From: Anaerococcus vaginalis ATCC 51170
Lineage (GTDB): Bacteria; Bacillota; Clostridia; Tissierellales; Peptoniphilaceae
NCBI RefSeq assembly: GCF_000163295.1
Contig: NZ_GG700527.1
Span: forward strand, 1,705,966-1,769,965
Direction: 5' to 3'
Length of the DNA: 64,000 bases
The translations under genes and the position numbers were made by a program. Numbering within the stretch: the first letter of the stretch is position 1; every line of letters starts with the position of its first letter. The notes beneath the pieces are model-generated. The model was given only the letters and a program-made list of their open reading frames with translations, had not been told where the DNA came from and did no database searches. Of the stretch, positions 34,879 to 42,902 are shown in pieces.

Positions 34879-34945
34879 ATAAAAAAGCAGGAGTTGGCCC
34901 TCCTGCTTTTTTGTGATTATCATTATGTTGTCATAACTTTTTGTC
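34879..34945 (-). ncRNA. Antisense antitoxin RNA (RNA II-like)
   Basis: On the minus strand a promoter with -35 TTGCTT (34974-34979), 16-bp spacer and -10 TATAAT (34952-34957) would start a transcript near 34945 that ends in the shared terminator, about 67 nt. The plus-strand sequence 34913-34940 (GTGATTATCAT...TCATAACTTT) repeats the toxin leader 34768-34796, so the RNA can pair both at the terminator and over the toxin start, exactly as RNA II of par/fst does. Confidence 0.72.
34881..34912. terminator. Shared bidirectional terminator of toxin and antitoxin
   Basis: AAAAAAGCAGGAG / CTCCTGCTTTTTT, loop TTGGCC. It works on both strands. A near-identical copy lies at 34580-34612 in the decayed module. 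Confidence 0.88.
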
Positions 34946-34968
34946 AATTACATTATACTAATTAATCA

Positions 34969-34998
34969 AAAAAAAGCAAGAAACAAATCTTGCTTTTT
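34969..34998 (-). terminator. Terminator of the P-type ATPase gene
   Basis: AAAAAGCAAGA / TCTTGCTTTTT stem with T run on the minus strand, 14 bp past the ATPase stop. It overlaps the -35 box of the antitoxin promoter. Confidence 0.83.
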
Positions 34999-35011
34999 CC
35001 TTAAAAATATT

Positions 35012-37687
35012 TTATTTTTTTCTCACGCTAATTTTGTGAACTTCTCCTAAAATTAATGGAATAAAGGCAAGTGCTAAAATTATTATCCATTGCCAGGTTA
35101 TTAATTCTAATTCAAATAAATATCTTAATGGTCCTACGTACATTACTATTAAGAGTAGGGCAAATGATAGGATATTTGCTTTTATTAATTGTTTATTTGA
35201 TCCAATTCCCAATTCTTTTAGGGTATATTTTGTACTTCTTACAGAAAATGCTCTCAAAAGCTCGCTTGTAATTAAGGTTGCAAAAACCATTGTGTGAGCT
35301 CCTTCTATATTTCCTGGGAAAATCAATTTTAATCCTATTATATAAGAAATTAAAACTGCAAAGGTAATTGCTAGGGATTGAACGATTAGTGAATTTCTCA
35401 AATCTCCAGAAATTATTGATTCTTTTGGATCTCTTGGCTCTCTTTCCATTATATCTTTTTCTCCTGGTTCAACTCCAAGAGCAAGGGCTGGGAAAGCATC
35501 TGTTACTAGGTTTAACCAGAGTAATTGGATTGGTGTTAATGGAGAAGGAAGTCCAAATAAAATTGACAAAAATACAATCAAAACTTCTGCAATGTTACAT
35601 GAAAGTAAGAATGAAACAAATTTTCTAATATTTGCAAAAATTATTCTTCCTTCTTCGACTGCATTTACAATTGTTGCAAAATTATCGTCAACCAAAATCA
35701 TATTTGCTGTATCTTTTGCAACATCAGTTCCTGTAATTCCCATTGAAATTCCTATGTCAGCATTTTTAATTGCTGGAGCATCGTTTACTCCGTCTCCTGT
35801 CATGGCAACTATTTCGCCGTTTTCTTGAAGGGCGTTTACAAGTTGAACCTTATTTTGTGGAGATACTCTTGCGAAAACTCTTTTTTCTTTGGCAATTTTT
35901 CTAATTTCAACATCTGTCATATTATTTAATTCTTTTCCTTCAATTGCTTGATCTTTGGAATCTGCAATTCCCAAATCTCTTGCTATTGCGAAGGCTGTTT
36001 CTAAATAATCTCCAGTAATCATTAAAACATCAATTCCTGATGAGTGGCACTCTGCTACAGCTTTTTTTGCTTCTGGTCTTGGTGGATCTATCATTCCAGT
36101 AAGACCTACAAATACCATTTCTTTTTCTATATTTTCGCTTGTCAAATCTTCATTTTTTATTGAATCAAATTCCCTAAAGGCATAAGCCATTACACGAAGA
36201 GCTTGTTTGGCAAGATTTTTATTTTCATCCATTGCCTTTTGCTTTAAATCTTGTGTGAAATCTACAATTTCTCCATTTAATAAAATTTTTGAAGAATTTG
36301 AAATTATTATATCCGGAGCGCCTTTTGTCATTGCCTTATAATTTTCTTCGACGTTATGGAAGGTTGTCATCATTTTTCTGTCAGAATCAAAAGGAATTTC
36401 TTCAATTCTTGGATGTTTTTTTTCTAAATCCTCTTGAACTATTCCCCATTTTTCAGAAAATGTAAGCATAGCGCCTTCTGTTGGATCTCCAATAATTTTA
36501 TATTGCTTATCTTCCAAAACCAAATCAGCATCATTGCATAAAGTCGAAATTTTCATTAGAAGTTTTATATTTTCTTCATCTTCTATTTTTTCATCATTAA
36601 GTTTTATGTGACCTTTTGGCTCGTATCCACTTCCTTCAACTTCATATTCTTTTTCATTTGTCCAAATTTTTGTAATGGTCATCTCATTTTGAGTCAAAGT
36701 TCCAGTTTTATCTGAACAAATTGCTGTGGTTGCTCCTAAAGTTTCTACAGAAACTAGAGATTTTACAATTGCTTTTCTTTCTGCCATTCTGTTCATTCCG
36801 ATTGATAAAACTATTGTTACAACTGCTGTAAGTCCTTCAGGAATTGCTGCAACTGCAAGAGAAACTGCAACCATTAAATTATCTAAAAGCGAATCGCCAG
36901 TTCTAAAATATCCAACAACAAATACAATTATACAAACAACAACTACAAGAATTGCCAAAAGTTTTGATAATTTATTTAATTGTCTTTGTAATGGCGTATC
37001 CTTATCTTCAACTTGATGAAGGCTTGATGCGATTTTTCCCATTTCTGTGTCAGAACCAGTTTGAGTAACAATTCCTCTTGCGTGTCCGTAAGTTACAATT
37101 GTTGATGAGAAAGCAAAGTTTTCCCTATCGCCAATTCCTACTTCGCTGTCATAAACAGCCTCAGAATTTTTTTCTGTTGCAACAGATTCTCCAGTAAGAG
37201 AAGACTCGTCGATTTTTAAATTTGATGATTCTAATAAACGCATATCAGCTGGAACAATATCGCCAGTTTCAATTACAACTACATCTCCTACAACCAATTC
37301 TTCTGCTTTTACTTTTATTTTTTTGCCATCACGAATTACGCTTGCCTCAGGCGATGACATTTTTTGCAAGGCCTCAACAGAATCTTCAGCTTTTCCTTCT
37401 TGAATAATTGACATAATTGCATTGATAATAACGATAGCAATAATTATAAAACATTCAACTTTATCGCCTGTAAAAGCTGATACGATTGATGCAACTATCA
37501 ACAAAATAACCATAGGATCAATAATTTGCTCGGCAATTTTTTTGCCAAGAGATTTTTTCTTCTTGGATTCAATTTTATTTGGGCCGTTTTCTTCAAGACG
37601 TTTTGCTGCAAGTTCGCTTGACAAGCCTCTTGCGCTATCTGAGTCAAGTTTTTTTACAATATCATTTTTTTGACCTAAATAGTCCAT
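35012..37687 (-). CDS. P-type cation ATPase (P2A; Ca2+/Mn2+ exporter)
   Basis: About 891 residues when started at the ATG at 37687, which follows AAGGAGG; the frame extends upstream only into the riboswitch. Motifs: LTGES actuator loop, PEGL in the fourth membrane helix, phosphorylation site DKTGTLTQNE, MTGDGVNDAP hinge, and NLVTDAFPALALG in the sixth helix, as in SERCA/PMR1-type pumps. The yybP-ykoY-like riboswitch upstream argues for manganese export, as for Lactococcus YoaB, rather than calcium alone. Confidence 0.93.
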   Translation of the reverse strand: MDYLGQKNDIVKKLDSDSARGLSSELAAKRLEENGPNKIESKKKKSLGKKIAEQIIDPMVILLIVASIVSAFTGDKVECFIIIAIVIINAIMSIIQEGKAEDSVEALQKMSSPEASVIRDGKKIKVKAEELVVGDVVVIETGDIVPADMRLLESSNLKIDESSLTGESVATEKNSEAVYDSEVGIGDRENFAFSSTIVTYGHARGIVTQTGSDTEMGKIASSLHQVEDKDTPLQRQLNKLSKLLAILVVVVCIIVFVVGYFRTGDSLLDNLMVAVSLAVAAIPEGLTAVVTIVLSIGMNRMAERKAIVKSLVSVETLGATTAICSDKTGTLTQNEMTITKIWTNEKEYEVEGSGYEPKGHIKLNDEKIEDEENIKLLMKISTLCNDADLVLEDKQYKIIGDPTEGAMLTFSEKWGIVQEDLEKKHPRIEEIPFDSDRKMMTTFHNVEENYKAMTKGAPDIIISNSSKILLNGEIVDFTQDLKQKAMDENKNLAKQALRVMAYAFREFDSIKNEDLTSENIEKEMVFVGLTGMIDPPRPEAKKAVAECHSSGIDVLMITGDYLETAFAIARDLGIADSKDQAIEGKELNNMTDVEIRKIAKEKRVFARVSPQNKVQLVNALQENGEIVAMTGDGVNDAPAIKNADIGISMGITGTDVAKDTANMILVDDNFATIVNAVEEGRIIFANIRKFVSFLLSCNIAEVLIVFLSILFGLPSPLTPIQLLWLNLVTDAFPALALGVEPGEKDIMEREPRDPKESIISGDLRNSLIVQSLAITFAVLISYIIGLKLIFPGNIEGAHTMVFATLITSELLRAFSVRSTKYTLKELGIGSNKQLIKANILSFALLLIVMYVGPLRYLFELELITWQWIIILALAFIPLILGEVHKISVRKK

Positions 37688-37732
37688 TCCTACCTCCTTA
37701 AATTTTTTTATTTTAATTTTTTTCTTTACAAA

Positions 37733-37838
37733 AAGAAAAGACTTCTGGCACATAGCCAAAAGTCTTGCTACCAAGTGGTTTATTCAACCGGGTTAAACCG
37801 TAATGACGATTGAATAATTAAGCTACTCCCTCTTGTTG
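37733..37838 (-). promoter_or_regulatory. yybP-ykoY-type (Mn2+) riboswitch
   Basis: The minus-strand leader contains AGGGAGTAGCTT near its 5' end, a CGTCATTACGG region and ends in AAGACTTTTGGC/GCCAGAAGTCTT (37739-37766), a 12-bp terminator stem with T run before the gene: the pattern of yybP-ykoY riboswitches. The promoter is TTGATT-16-TATAAT at 37844-37871. Mn2+ binding would prevent termination and raise expression of the pump. Confidence 0.8.
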
Positions 37839-37873
37839 ATATAATTATATGTTAAATATTTTAAAAATCAATT

Positions 37874-38377
37874 TTAATTTGTAGATCCAGCCGCAGCCGC
37901 ATCGTCTCTATTTTTCATTTCATTAATGCAAAGACAAAGAGCAATCAAAACTAAAGTGAAATTTTCGTCATAAACCGTAAGCTCATATTGGTCGCTAAAA
38001 GCAAAAAATTTCTTGTTCATATCAGCAATCAAATTATTTTTGTAATAAACTTCAAAATCATGGTCCATAAAAGAGCCTTTTAAATTTAATTCTTTTCCAT
38101 CATAAAAAGCATCGACTTTCCTTTTTAAAAAAGATAATTTTTGATTTATTTCCATACGACTTCCATCACAAAAATCAACATAATAAGTTTGGAGAAAAGA
38201 AAGGATTTTTTTGGAAATATTAAATAAAATATTTCCATCCATATCTTTTAATTTCGCCTCATAACCTACAAATTTAAAATCTTGGTCAAAAAAGAAAACT
38301 TCCTTTCCATTTTCATCCAAAATCGGATACTTATCTGTAATTTTAAAAAATTTTTCCTTAAAATAATATTTTTTCAT
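37874..38377 (-). CDS. LURP-one-related (tubby-like) protein
   Basis: 167 residues from ATG 38377. The beta-rich fold of the LURP-one/DUF567 family is visible in its repeated strands: KYYFKEKFFKITDKYPI, AKLKDMDGNILFNISKK, FEVYYKNNLIADMNKKF, LTVYDENFTLVLIALCLCI. These resemble phospholipid scramblase/tubby barrels; the bacterial role is unknown. A Lys/Asp/Ala tail (DDAAAAGSTN) ends it. Single gene between the riboswitch promoter and ktrB. Confidence 0.82.
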   Translation of the reverse strand: MKKYYFKEKFFKITDKYPILDENGKEVFFFDQDFKFVGYEAKLKDMDGNILFNISKKILSFLQTYYVDFCDGSRMEINQKLSFLKRKVDAFYDGKELNLKGSFMDHDFEVYYKNNLIADMNKKFFAFSDQYELTVYDENFTLVLIALCLCINEMKNRDDAAAAGSTN

Positions 38378-38468
38378 AAAAAACTCCAATCTGCTTTTTT
38401 AATTTATACCCTCAAAAATATAATAAAACAAAAAAAATAAATTATTTGTAAAGTCTTTTGTATTTGTG

Positions 38469-38496
38469 TTGACATTTATAATCTAGGGTATAAAAT
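38469..38496 (+). promoter_or_regulatory. Promoter of the ktrBA operon
   Basis: TTGACA, 16-bp spacer, TAAAAT; about 62 bp before the start. A small GCCT/AGGC hairpin with a T-rich tail (38510-38528) follows the start point and could attenuate transcription. No c-di-AMP riboswitch is recognised. Confidence 0.72.
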
Positions 38497-38558
38497 TAGA
38501 TGAGATATGCCTTTGAATTAGGCTTTAAATTTTATTAGTTTTTATATAAGGAAAGAAA

Positions 38559-39926
38559 ATGAGAAATATTAGTAAAAATAAACAAAATTTTTTGGAAAAA
38601 TTATCAGATAAAATTACATCAAATCCACCCTTGTATTTGACTTTGGGTTTTGCAATTTTGATTATTATTGGAGGATGTATTTTATCTTTGCCGATTTTTA
38701 CAAGAAGTGGCAAGGCTACAAATTTAGTTGATTCGATTTTTGTTGCCTCATCTGCATCTTGCGTTACGGGACTTACAACTGTAAATACGGCTGAACATTG
38801 GAATACATACGGTCATATTTTAATTTTGATTTTAATTCAAATTGGAGGACTTGGTGTAATGACTTTGGCTACACTTTTTCCACTACTTTTGAGAAAAAAA
38901 ATCGGCTTAAAATCTAGGCAAATTTTGAAAGAACAATTAAATATCGACACCCTCCAAGGCATTATGAAATTATTTAGATATGTTTTGGTTTTTACTTTTT
39001 TGGTAGAAATTTTGGGAGCAATTTTATTATCCCTTAGCTTTGTGCCGATTTTTGGAATGGCAAAGGGCTTGTGGTATTCGATTTTCCATTCGGTTTCTGC
39101 TTTTTGTAATGCAGGCTTTGATCTTTTGGGAGATTCAATTTATCCATACAGAAATGATAATTTAATAAATATAACTCTTATGAGTTTGGTTGTAATCGGC
39201 GGACTTGGTTTTATGGTTACAGCAGAAATTTTTAGAAAAAAATCTTTCGAAAAATTATCAACTCACGCCAAATTAGTTTTGATAATAAGCGCAAGTCTTA
39301 TTGTTATAGGAACACTTGCTTTTTATTTAATCGAAAGTCAAGTTGGTGGAGTTTTGTACAAAGAAGGATTTAAAAATTCCATAATGCAATCAGCTTTTCA
39401 ATCAATTTCTGCAAGAACTGCGGGATTTTATTCTGTAAAATTAAATCAAATGCACGATACAAGTGTTTTGCTTTTGATAATTTTGATGGTAATAGGTGGA
39501 TCTCCAGGATCAACTGCTGGTGGATTAAAAACAACAACTTTTGGAGTTTTGATTTTATCAACAATTTCAATTTTTAAACAAGAAGATGAAGTTACAATTT
39601 TTAAAAAACATATAGAACCAAAAATCATTAGAAAGGCACTAGCGATTATAATGGTTTATTTGGGACTTATATTTATAGTTATTTTTATTTTATCATTGAG
39701 CGAAAATTTTAAAGTAATTGATATTTCTTACGAAGTTTCATCAGCCTTTGCAACAGTTGGAGCAAGTAGAGGAATCACAGGGGACTTGTCAACACTTGGA
39801 AAAATTTTAATAACAATAAGTATGTATCTAGGAAGAATTGGTCCAATGACTATGGCTTATTCAATTGGACTTAAATCAAAAACAAAATATATAAGATATC
39901 CAGAAGCAAATATTAGTATAGGTTAG
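38559..39926 (+). CDS. ktrB: Potassium uptake membrane subunit (KtrB/TrkH)
   Basis: 455 residues of the TrkH/KtrB family. Four pore-loop repeats with selectivity glycines are visible: SASCVTGLTTVNT, SAFCNAGFDLLG, SARTAGFYSVK and SAFATVGASRGITG. It takes up K+ (driven by Na+ in Ktr systems). It precedes the regulatory subunit by 9 bp. Confidence 0.94.
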   Translation: MRNISKNKQNFLEKLSDKITSNPPLYLTLGFAILIIIGGCILSLPIFTRSGKATNLVDSIFVASSASCVTGLTTVNTAEHWNTYGHILILILIQIGGLGVMTLATLFPLLLRKKIGLKSRQILKEQLNIDTLQGIMKLFRYVLVFTFLVEILGAILLSLSFVPIFGMAKGLWYSIFHSVSAFCNAGFDLLGDSIYPYRNDNLINITLMSLVVIGGLGFMVTAEIFRKKSFEKLSTHAKLVLIISASLIVIGTLAFYLIESQVGGVLYKEGFKNSIMQSAFQSISARTAGFYSVKLNQMHDTSVLLLIILMVIGGSPGSTAGGLKTTTFGVLILSTISIFKQEDEVTIFKKHIEPKIIRKALAIIMVYLGLIFIVIFILSLSENFKVIDISYEVSSAFATVGASRGITGDLSTLGKILITISMYLGRIGPMTMAYSIGLKSKTKYIRYPEANISIG

Positions 39927-39935
39927 GAGAAAAAA

Positions 39936-40601
39936 ATGATAAAAAGTGTAATAGTTTTAGGAATCGGAAGATTTGGAGAAAGAGTTGCGACAAAACTTTT
40001 TGAAGATGGTTTGGAGGTTATGGCGGTTGATAAGAATTATGATTTAGTTCAAAATATTTCAGGAAAAGTAACAAGCGCTGTTCAATGTGATATTGCAAAC
40101 GACAAGGCCCTTGAAGAATTAGGAATGGGAAATTTTGATGTGGCAGTAATAGCGACAGGAGAAAGTCTTGAGGCGTCAATGGCTGCAACACTTTTTGCAA
40201 AAGACCATAATGTAGAAAAAATTATAGCCAAAGCAACATCAACAAATCACGCAAGAATTTTGAAAAAAATTGGAGCAGATCAAATAATTTTTCCAGAAAT
40301 TGATATGGGAGAAAAACTTGCAAGAAGCATAGCAGGATCAAATCTCCTACAATTTTTCCATTTTTCAGACGATTATTCTATGATAGAATTAAAAGCCTAC
40401 GATGAGCTTGTAGGAAGATCTCTAAAAGAAATAGATTTTAGAAAAAAGTATAAAATGATGGTAATAGCTTATAAAAGAGATGGAGAATTAATAATAAATC
40501 CAGAAGCAAATTGGAAAATCGAAAAAGATGATACTTTGGTATTATTAGGAGATAGCGATCATGCAGATAAGCTCCAAAAAGAAGTTGACAGATACAAATA
40601 A
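39936..40601 (+). CDS. ktrA: Potassium uptake regulatory subunit (KtrA/TrkA)
   Basis: 221 residues, a single RCK unit. Rossmann motif GIGRFGERVATKL near residue 7, then the RCK_C domain (about 140-220). It binds nucleotides, and possibly c-di-AMP through RCK_C, and gates KtrB. Length matches KtrA rather than the double-length TrkA. Confidence 0.94.
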   Translation: MIKSVIVLGIGRFGERVATKLFEDGLEVMAVDKNYDLVQNISGKVTSAVQCDIANDKALEELGMGNFDVAVIATGESLEASMAATLFAKDHNVEKIIAKATSTNHARILKKIGADQIIFPEIDMGEKLARSIAGSNLLQFFHFSDDYSMIELKAYDELVGRSLKEIDFRKKYKMMVIAYKRDGELIINPEANWKIEKDDTLVLLGDSDHADKLQKEVDRYK

Positions 40602-40710
40602 AAATCAAGATAGGAAAACGAAAATTCATCTTATAAATGTTGAAAACAAAAGGATGTAAAAATTCGTGAAAAAAGTTTGCATTTTTTAAAAATCATGCTA
40701 TAATAATATT

Positions 40711-40822
40711 AGCTAGTAAATAGCTAGGTTTTTCATTATTAATTCCTTATAGTTTTCCCTATAGAAAACTAGGACTAACTTATTCTTTTCTATATTATAA
40801 AAAGGCCCAAAGGGGTCTTTTT
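40711..40822 (+). ncRNA. Candidate small RNA (~112 nt)
   Basis: An orphan promoter, TTGCAT (40677-40682), 16 bp, TATAAT (40699-40704), points at a noncoding stretch with three hairpins: TAGCTA/TAGCTA (40710-40726), AGTTTTC/GAAAACT (40751-40770, extended by CCT/AGG) and a terminator AAAAAGGCCC/GGGTCTTTTT (40797-40822). No open frame fits. The next gene starts 167 bp later, so this is a free-standing transcript rather than its leader. No known family recognised. Confidence 0.55.
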
Positions 40823-40989
40823 ATTTTGGGAAATATTTTCAAAGATTTTATTTTATTTTTTGCATATTTAAATCAAGATCCATTTTTGTTATCTTTATAT
40901 TTTAATTTTCTAATTTCCTTGCATTTTATTTTTTACAATTGAAATAAAAAATCCCTGTAGTATATTGAAAAAAATAAAAGGAGAAAATT

Positions 40990-41676
40990 ATGTTTTATTT
41001 CGACAGAACTTATGTTTTAGTTTTGATTGGACTTCTTATTAGTAGTCTTGCTCAAGCTAACATTCAAAGAAAATTTGATAAGTATAAAAAAATTAAAACT
41101 CAAAAATCTATAACAGGTTTTGACGCTGCAAGATATATTTTATCTACAAATTCTTATAATGACATTTCTATTAAAAAAGTTGGAGGATCTTTGTCTGATT
41201 ATTTTAATCCAATTAATAAAGAAATTGCTTTATCAGAAACTTCTATGACTGACACTTCAATTGCATCTCTTGCGGTTGCAGCTCATGAGTGCGGTCACGT
41301 TATCCAATATAAAAAAGGTTATATTCCTTTAAAAATAAAATCTTATATAGTTCCAGCAGTAAATCTTGGATCAAAATTATCTTTTCCTATGATTTTGTTA
41401 GGAATTTTTCTTTCTATGGGAAAATTAATTAGCATTGGAATATTTTTATTTTCTTTTGTTTTAATTTTTCAAATTATTACTCTTCCTGTAGAATTTGATG
41501 CTTCAAGGAGAGCTTTGAAAGTTTTAAATGAATCGGGCATGCTCGTTGGTGTTGAAAATGATTATGCAAAAGATATGTTAAAAGCTGCAGCTTTAACTTA
41601 TGTGGCAGCGACAATTTCTACTGCTTTACAATTTTTAAGACTTTGGATTTTGTTTGGCAATAGGCGAGATGATTAA
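40990..41676 (+). CDS. Membrane zinc metallopeptidase, YugP family
   Basis: 228 residues with an N-terminal membrane helix, the zinc motif HECGH (AAHECGHVIQYKKGY, about residue 97) and further helices (about 115-165). EFDASRRAL near residue 173 is the usual downstream zinc-ligand/family motif. Function in the family is not well defined; presumably membrane-protein turnover. Single gene with its own terminator. Confidence 0.9.
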   Translation: MFYFDRTYVLVLIGLLISSLAQANIQRKFDKYKKIKTQKSITGFDAARYILSTNSYNDISIKKVGGSLSDYFNPINKEIALSETSMTDTSIASLAVAAHECGHVIQYKKGYIPLKIKSYIVPAVNLGSKLSFPMILLGIFLSMGKLISIGIFLFSFVLIFQIITLPVEFDASRRALKVLNESGMLVGVENDYAKDMLKAAALTYVAATISTALQFLRLWILFGNRRDD

Positions 41677-41683
41677 AAAAATT

Positions 41684-41727
41684 AACAAGGCTAAAATATT
41701 TTAAAATATTTGGCCTTGTTTTTTTAT
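41684..41727 (+). terminator. Terminator of the YugP-family gene
   Basis: Long stem AACAAGGC...AATATT / AATATTTGGCCTTGTT followed by a T run. Confidence 0.88.
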
Positions 41728-41750
41728 ATTTTTATTGCATATCAATATTC

Positions 41751-41836
41751 TTGAATCTATACTATTTTAGTGTACAATAAAAATAAGATTCGAATTGAAT
41801 CTTTATTTATTATTTGAAAGGTCAGAGAAAGTCAAA
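41751..41836 (+). promoter_or_regulatory. Promoter and CtsR box of the clpC operon
   Basis: TTGAAT (41751-41756), 16-bp spacer, TACAAT (41773-41778). A leader hairpin AAGATTC/GAATCTT follows (41786-41802). GGTCAGA-GAA-AGTCAAA (41820-41836) matches the CtsR tandem heptad consensus (A/GGTCAAA-NAN-A/GGTCAAA) with one deviation. It lies just before ctsR, so the operon is autorepressed and released by heat. Confidence 0.85.
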
Positions 41837-41853
41837 GAAATCGAGGTAAATCT

Positions 41854-42318
41854 ATGGCAGGACTAACGTCTGATATAGAAAAATTCTTGAAAGCTCTTTT
41901 GGAAGATACTCAAGATGGTTTTGTAGAAATTGGAAGAAATGATTTGGCAACAAGGTTTGAGTGTTCTCCAAGTCAAATTAATTATGTGCTTTCTACAAGA
42001 TTTACTCCATACAATGGATATTTAATTGAAAGCAAAAGAGGCGGCAACGGCTTTATAAGAATTATTACTATAGTTGAAGATGAAGATGATTATATAAAAT
42101 ATATTATTAAAAATTTAGATAAAGAATTAACTGAGGAAAGGGCAAAAAGTTTTTTTACGGAACTTTTTAACAAGGGATATATGGACGAAAATGAATTGGG
42201 AATTGCAGTTTACGCTATCCTTGATAAGTCCCTTATGAATGTAGAAAAAAATAAGAGAAATTTAGTAAGGCATGATATAGTAAAAAATATTTTACTGAGC
42301 TTTCTAATAAGGAGTTAA
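41854..42318 (+). CDS. ctsR: CtsR, class III heat-shock repressor
   Basis: 154 residues. N-terminal winged helix (CSPSQINYVLSTRFT is the recognition region) with the glycine-rich wing RGGNGFIRI, the heat-sensing loop usually written GGGGYIRI. The C-terminal dimerisation domain follows. First gene of the ctsR-mcsA-mcsB-clpC operon; 2 bp to mcsA. Confidence 0.95.
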   Translation: MAGLTSDIEKFLKALLEDTQDGFVEIGRNDLATRFECSPSQINYVLSTRFTPYNGYLIESKRGGNGFIRIITIVEDEDDYIKYIIKNLDKELTEERAKSFFTELFNKGYMDENELGIAVYAILDKSLMNVEKNKRNLVRHDIVKNILLSFLIRS

Positions 42319-42320
42319 TT

Positions 42321-42902
42321 ATGAAGTGTGACAGATGCGACAACGAAGCAAATGTAACTGTAAAAGCAATTATAAATGGCATAGAGCATGATTTCCACTT
42401 GTGCAATGATTGTATGGAAAAATTATCCAAAGGCGAAGGAAATTTTCTTTTTGATGGAAATGAAAAAGATATTGATATAAATAATTTTGATTGGAAAAGC
42501 TTGGTAGATAAATTTGTTCCAAGCCTGGATCAAATTATAGATTCTTATTATGATTATAAAATTTCCAAAAATAATTTTTCCTATGATTATTTTTCATCAT
42601 TAAAAGAAGAAACTTGTCCAAAGTGTGGAAATTCTTTGACAAATATAAAAAGTGGAGTTTTTGGATGTCCTCATTGCTATGAAATCGACAAAAAACTTAC
42701 GGTAGAAATTTTGAAGGCTGTAAATAATTTGAAAAAATATGACGGAAAATTTCCAAAAAAACACAGAGATTTCAGAGAAGTGGCAATAAAAATTAAAAAT
42801 TTGCAAGAACAGTTGCAAAAATCAGTTGAGATTGAAGATTTTGAGAAGGCTCAAGATCTTAAAGAAAAAATAGATGAATTAAATATGAAGGTGAGAAATT
42901 GA
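42321..42902 (+). CDS. mcsA: McsA, zinc-binding activator of McsB
   Basis: 193 residues. Two Cys4-type zinc pairs: CDRCDNEA...CNDC at the N terminus and CPKCGNS...CPHC near residues 94-116. The C-terminal UVR motif is EIEDFEKAQDLKEKIDEL. In Bacillus it activates McsB kinase and links it to CtsR and ClpC. Overlaps mcsB by 4 bp (TTGA). Confidence 0.92.
   Translation: MKCDRCDNEANVTVKAIINGIEHDFHLCNDCMEKLSKGEGNFLFDGNEKDIDINNFDWKSLVDKFVPSLDQIIDSYYDYKISKNNFSYDYFSSLKEETCPKCGNSLTNIKSGVFGCPHCYEIDKKLTVEILKAVNNLKKYDGKFPKKHRDFREVAIKIKNLQEQLQKSVEIEDFEKAQDLKEKIDELNMKVRN

Noticed and set aside
34915-34957. Plus-strand TTGTCA...TATACT as a promoter.
   Set aside because: Spacing is only 7 bp; the minus-strand TTGCTT-16-TATAAT fits far better.
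37688-37774. Longer N terminus for the P-type ATPase.
   Set aside because: It would translate the riboswitch terminator; the ATG at 37687 has AAGGAGG.
38390-38558. c-di-AMP riboswitch before ktrB.
   Set aside because: The leader is only about 60 nt and lacks the conserved core.
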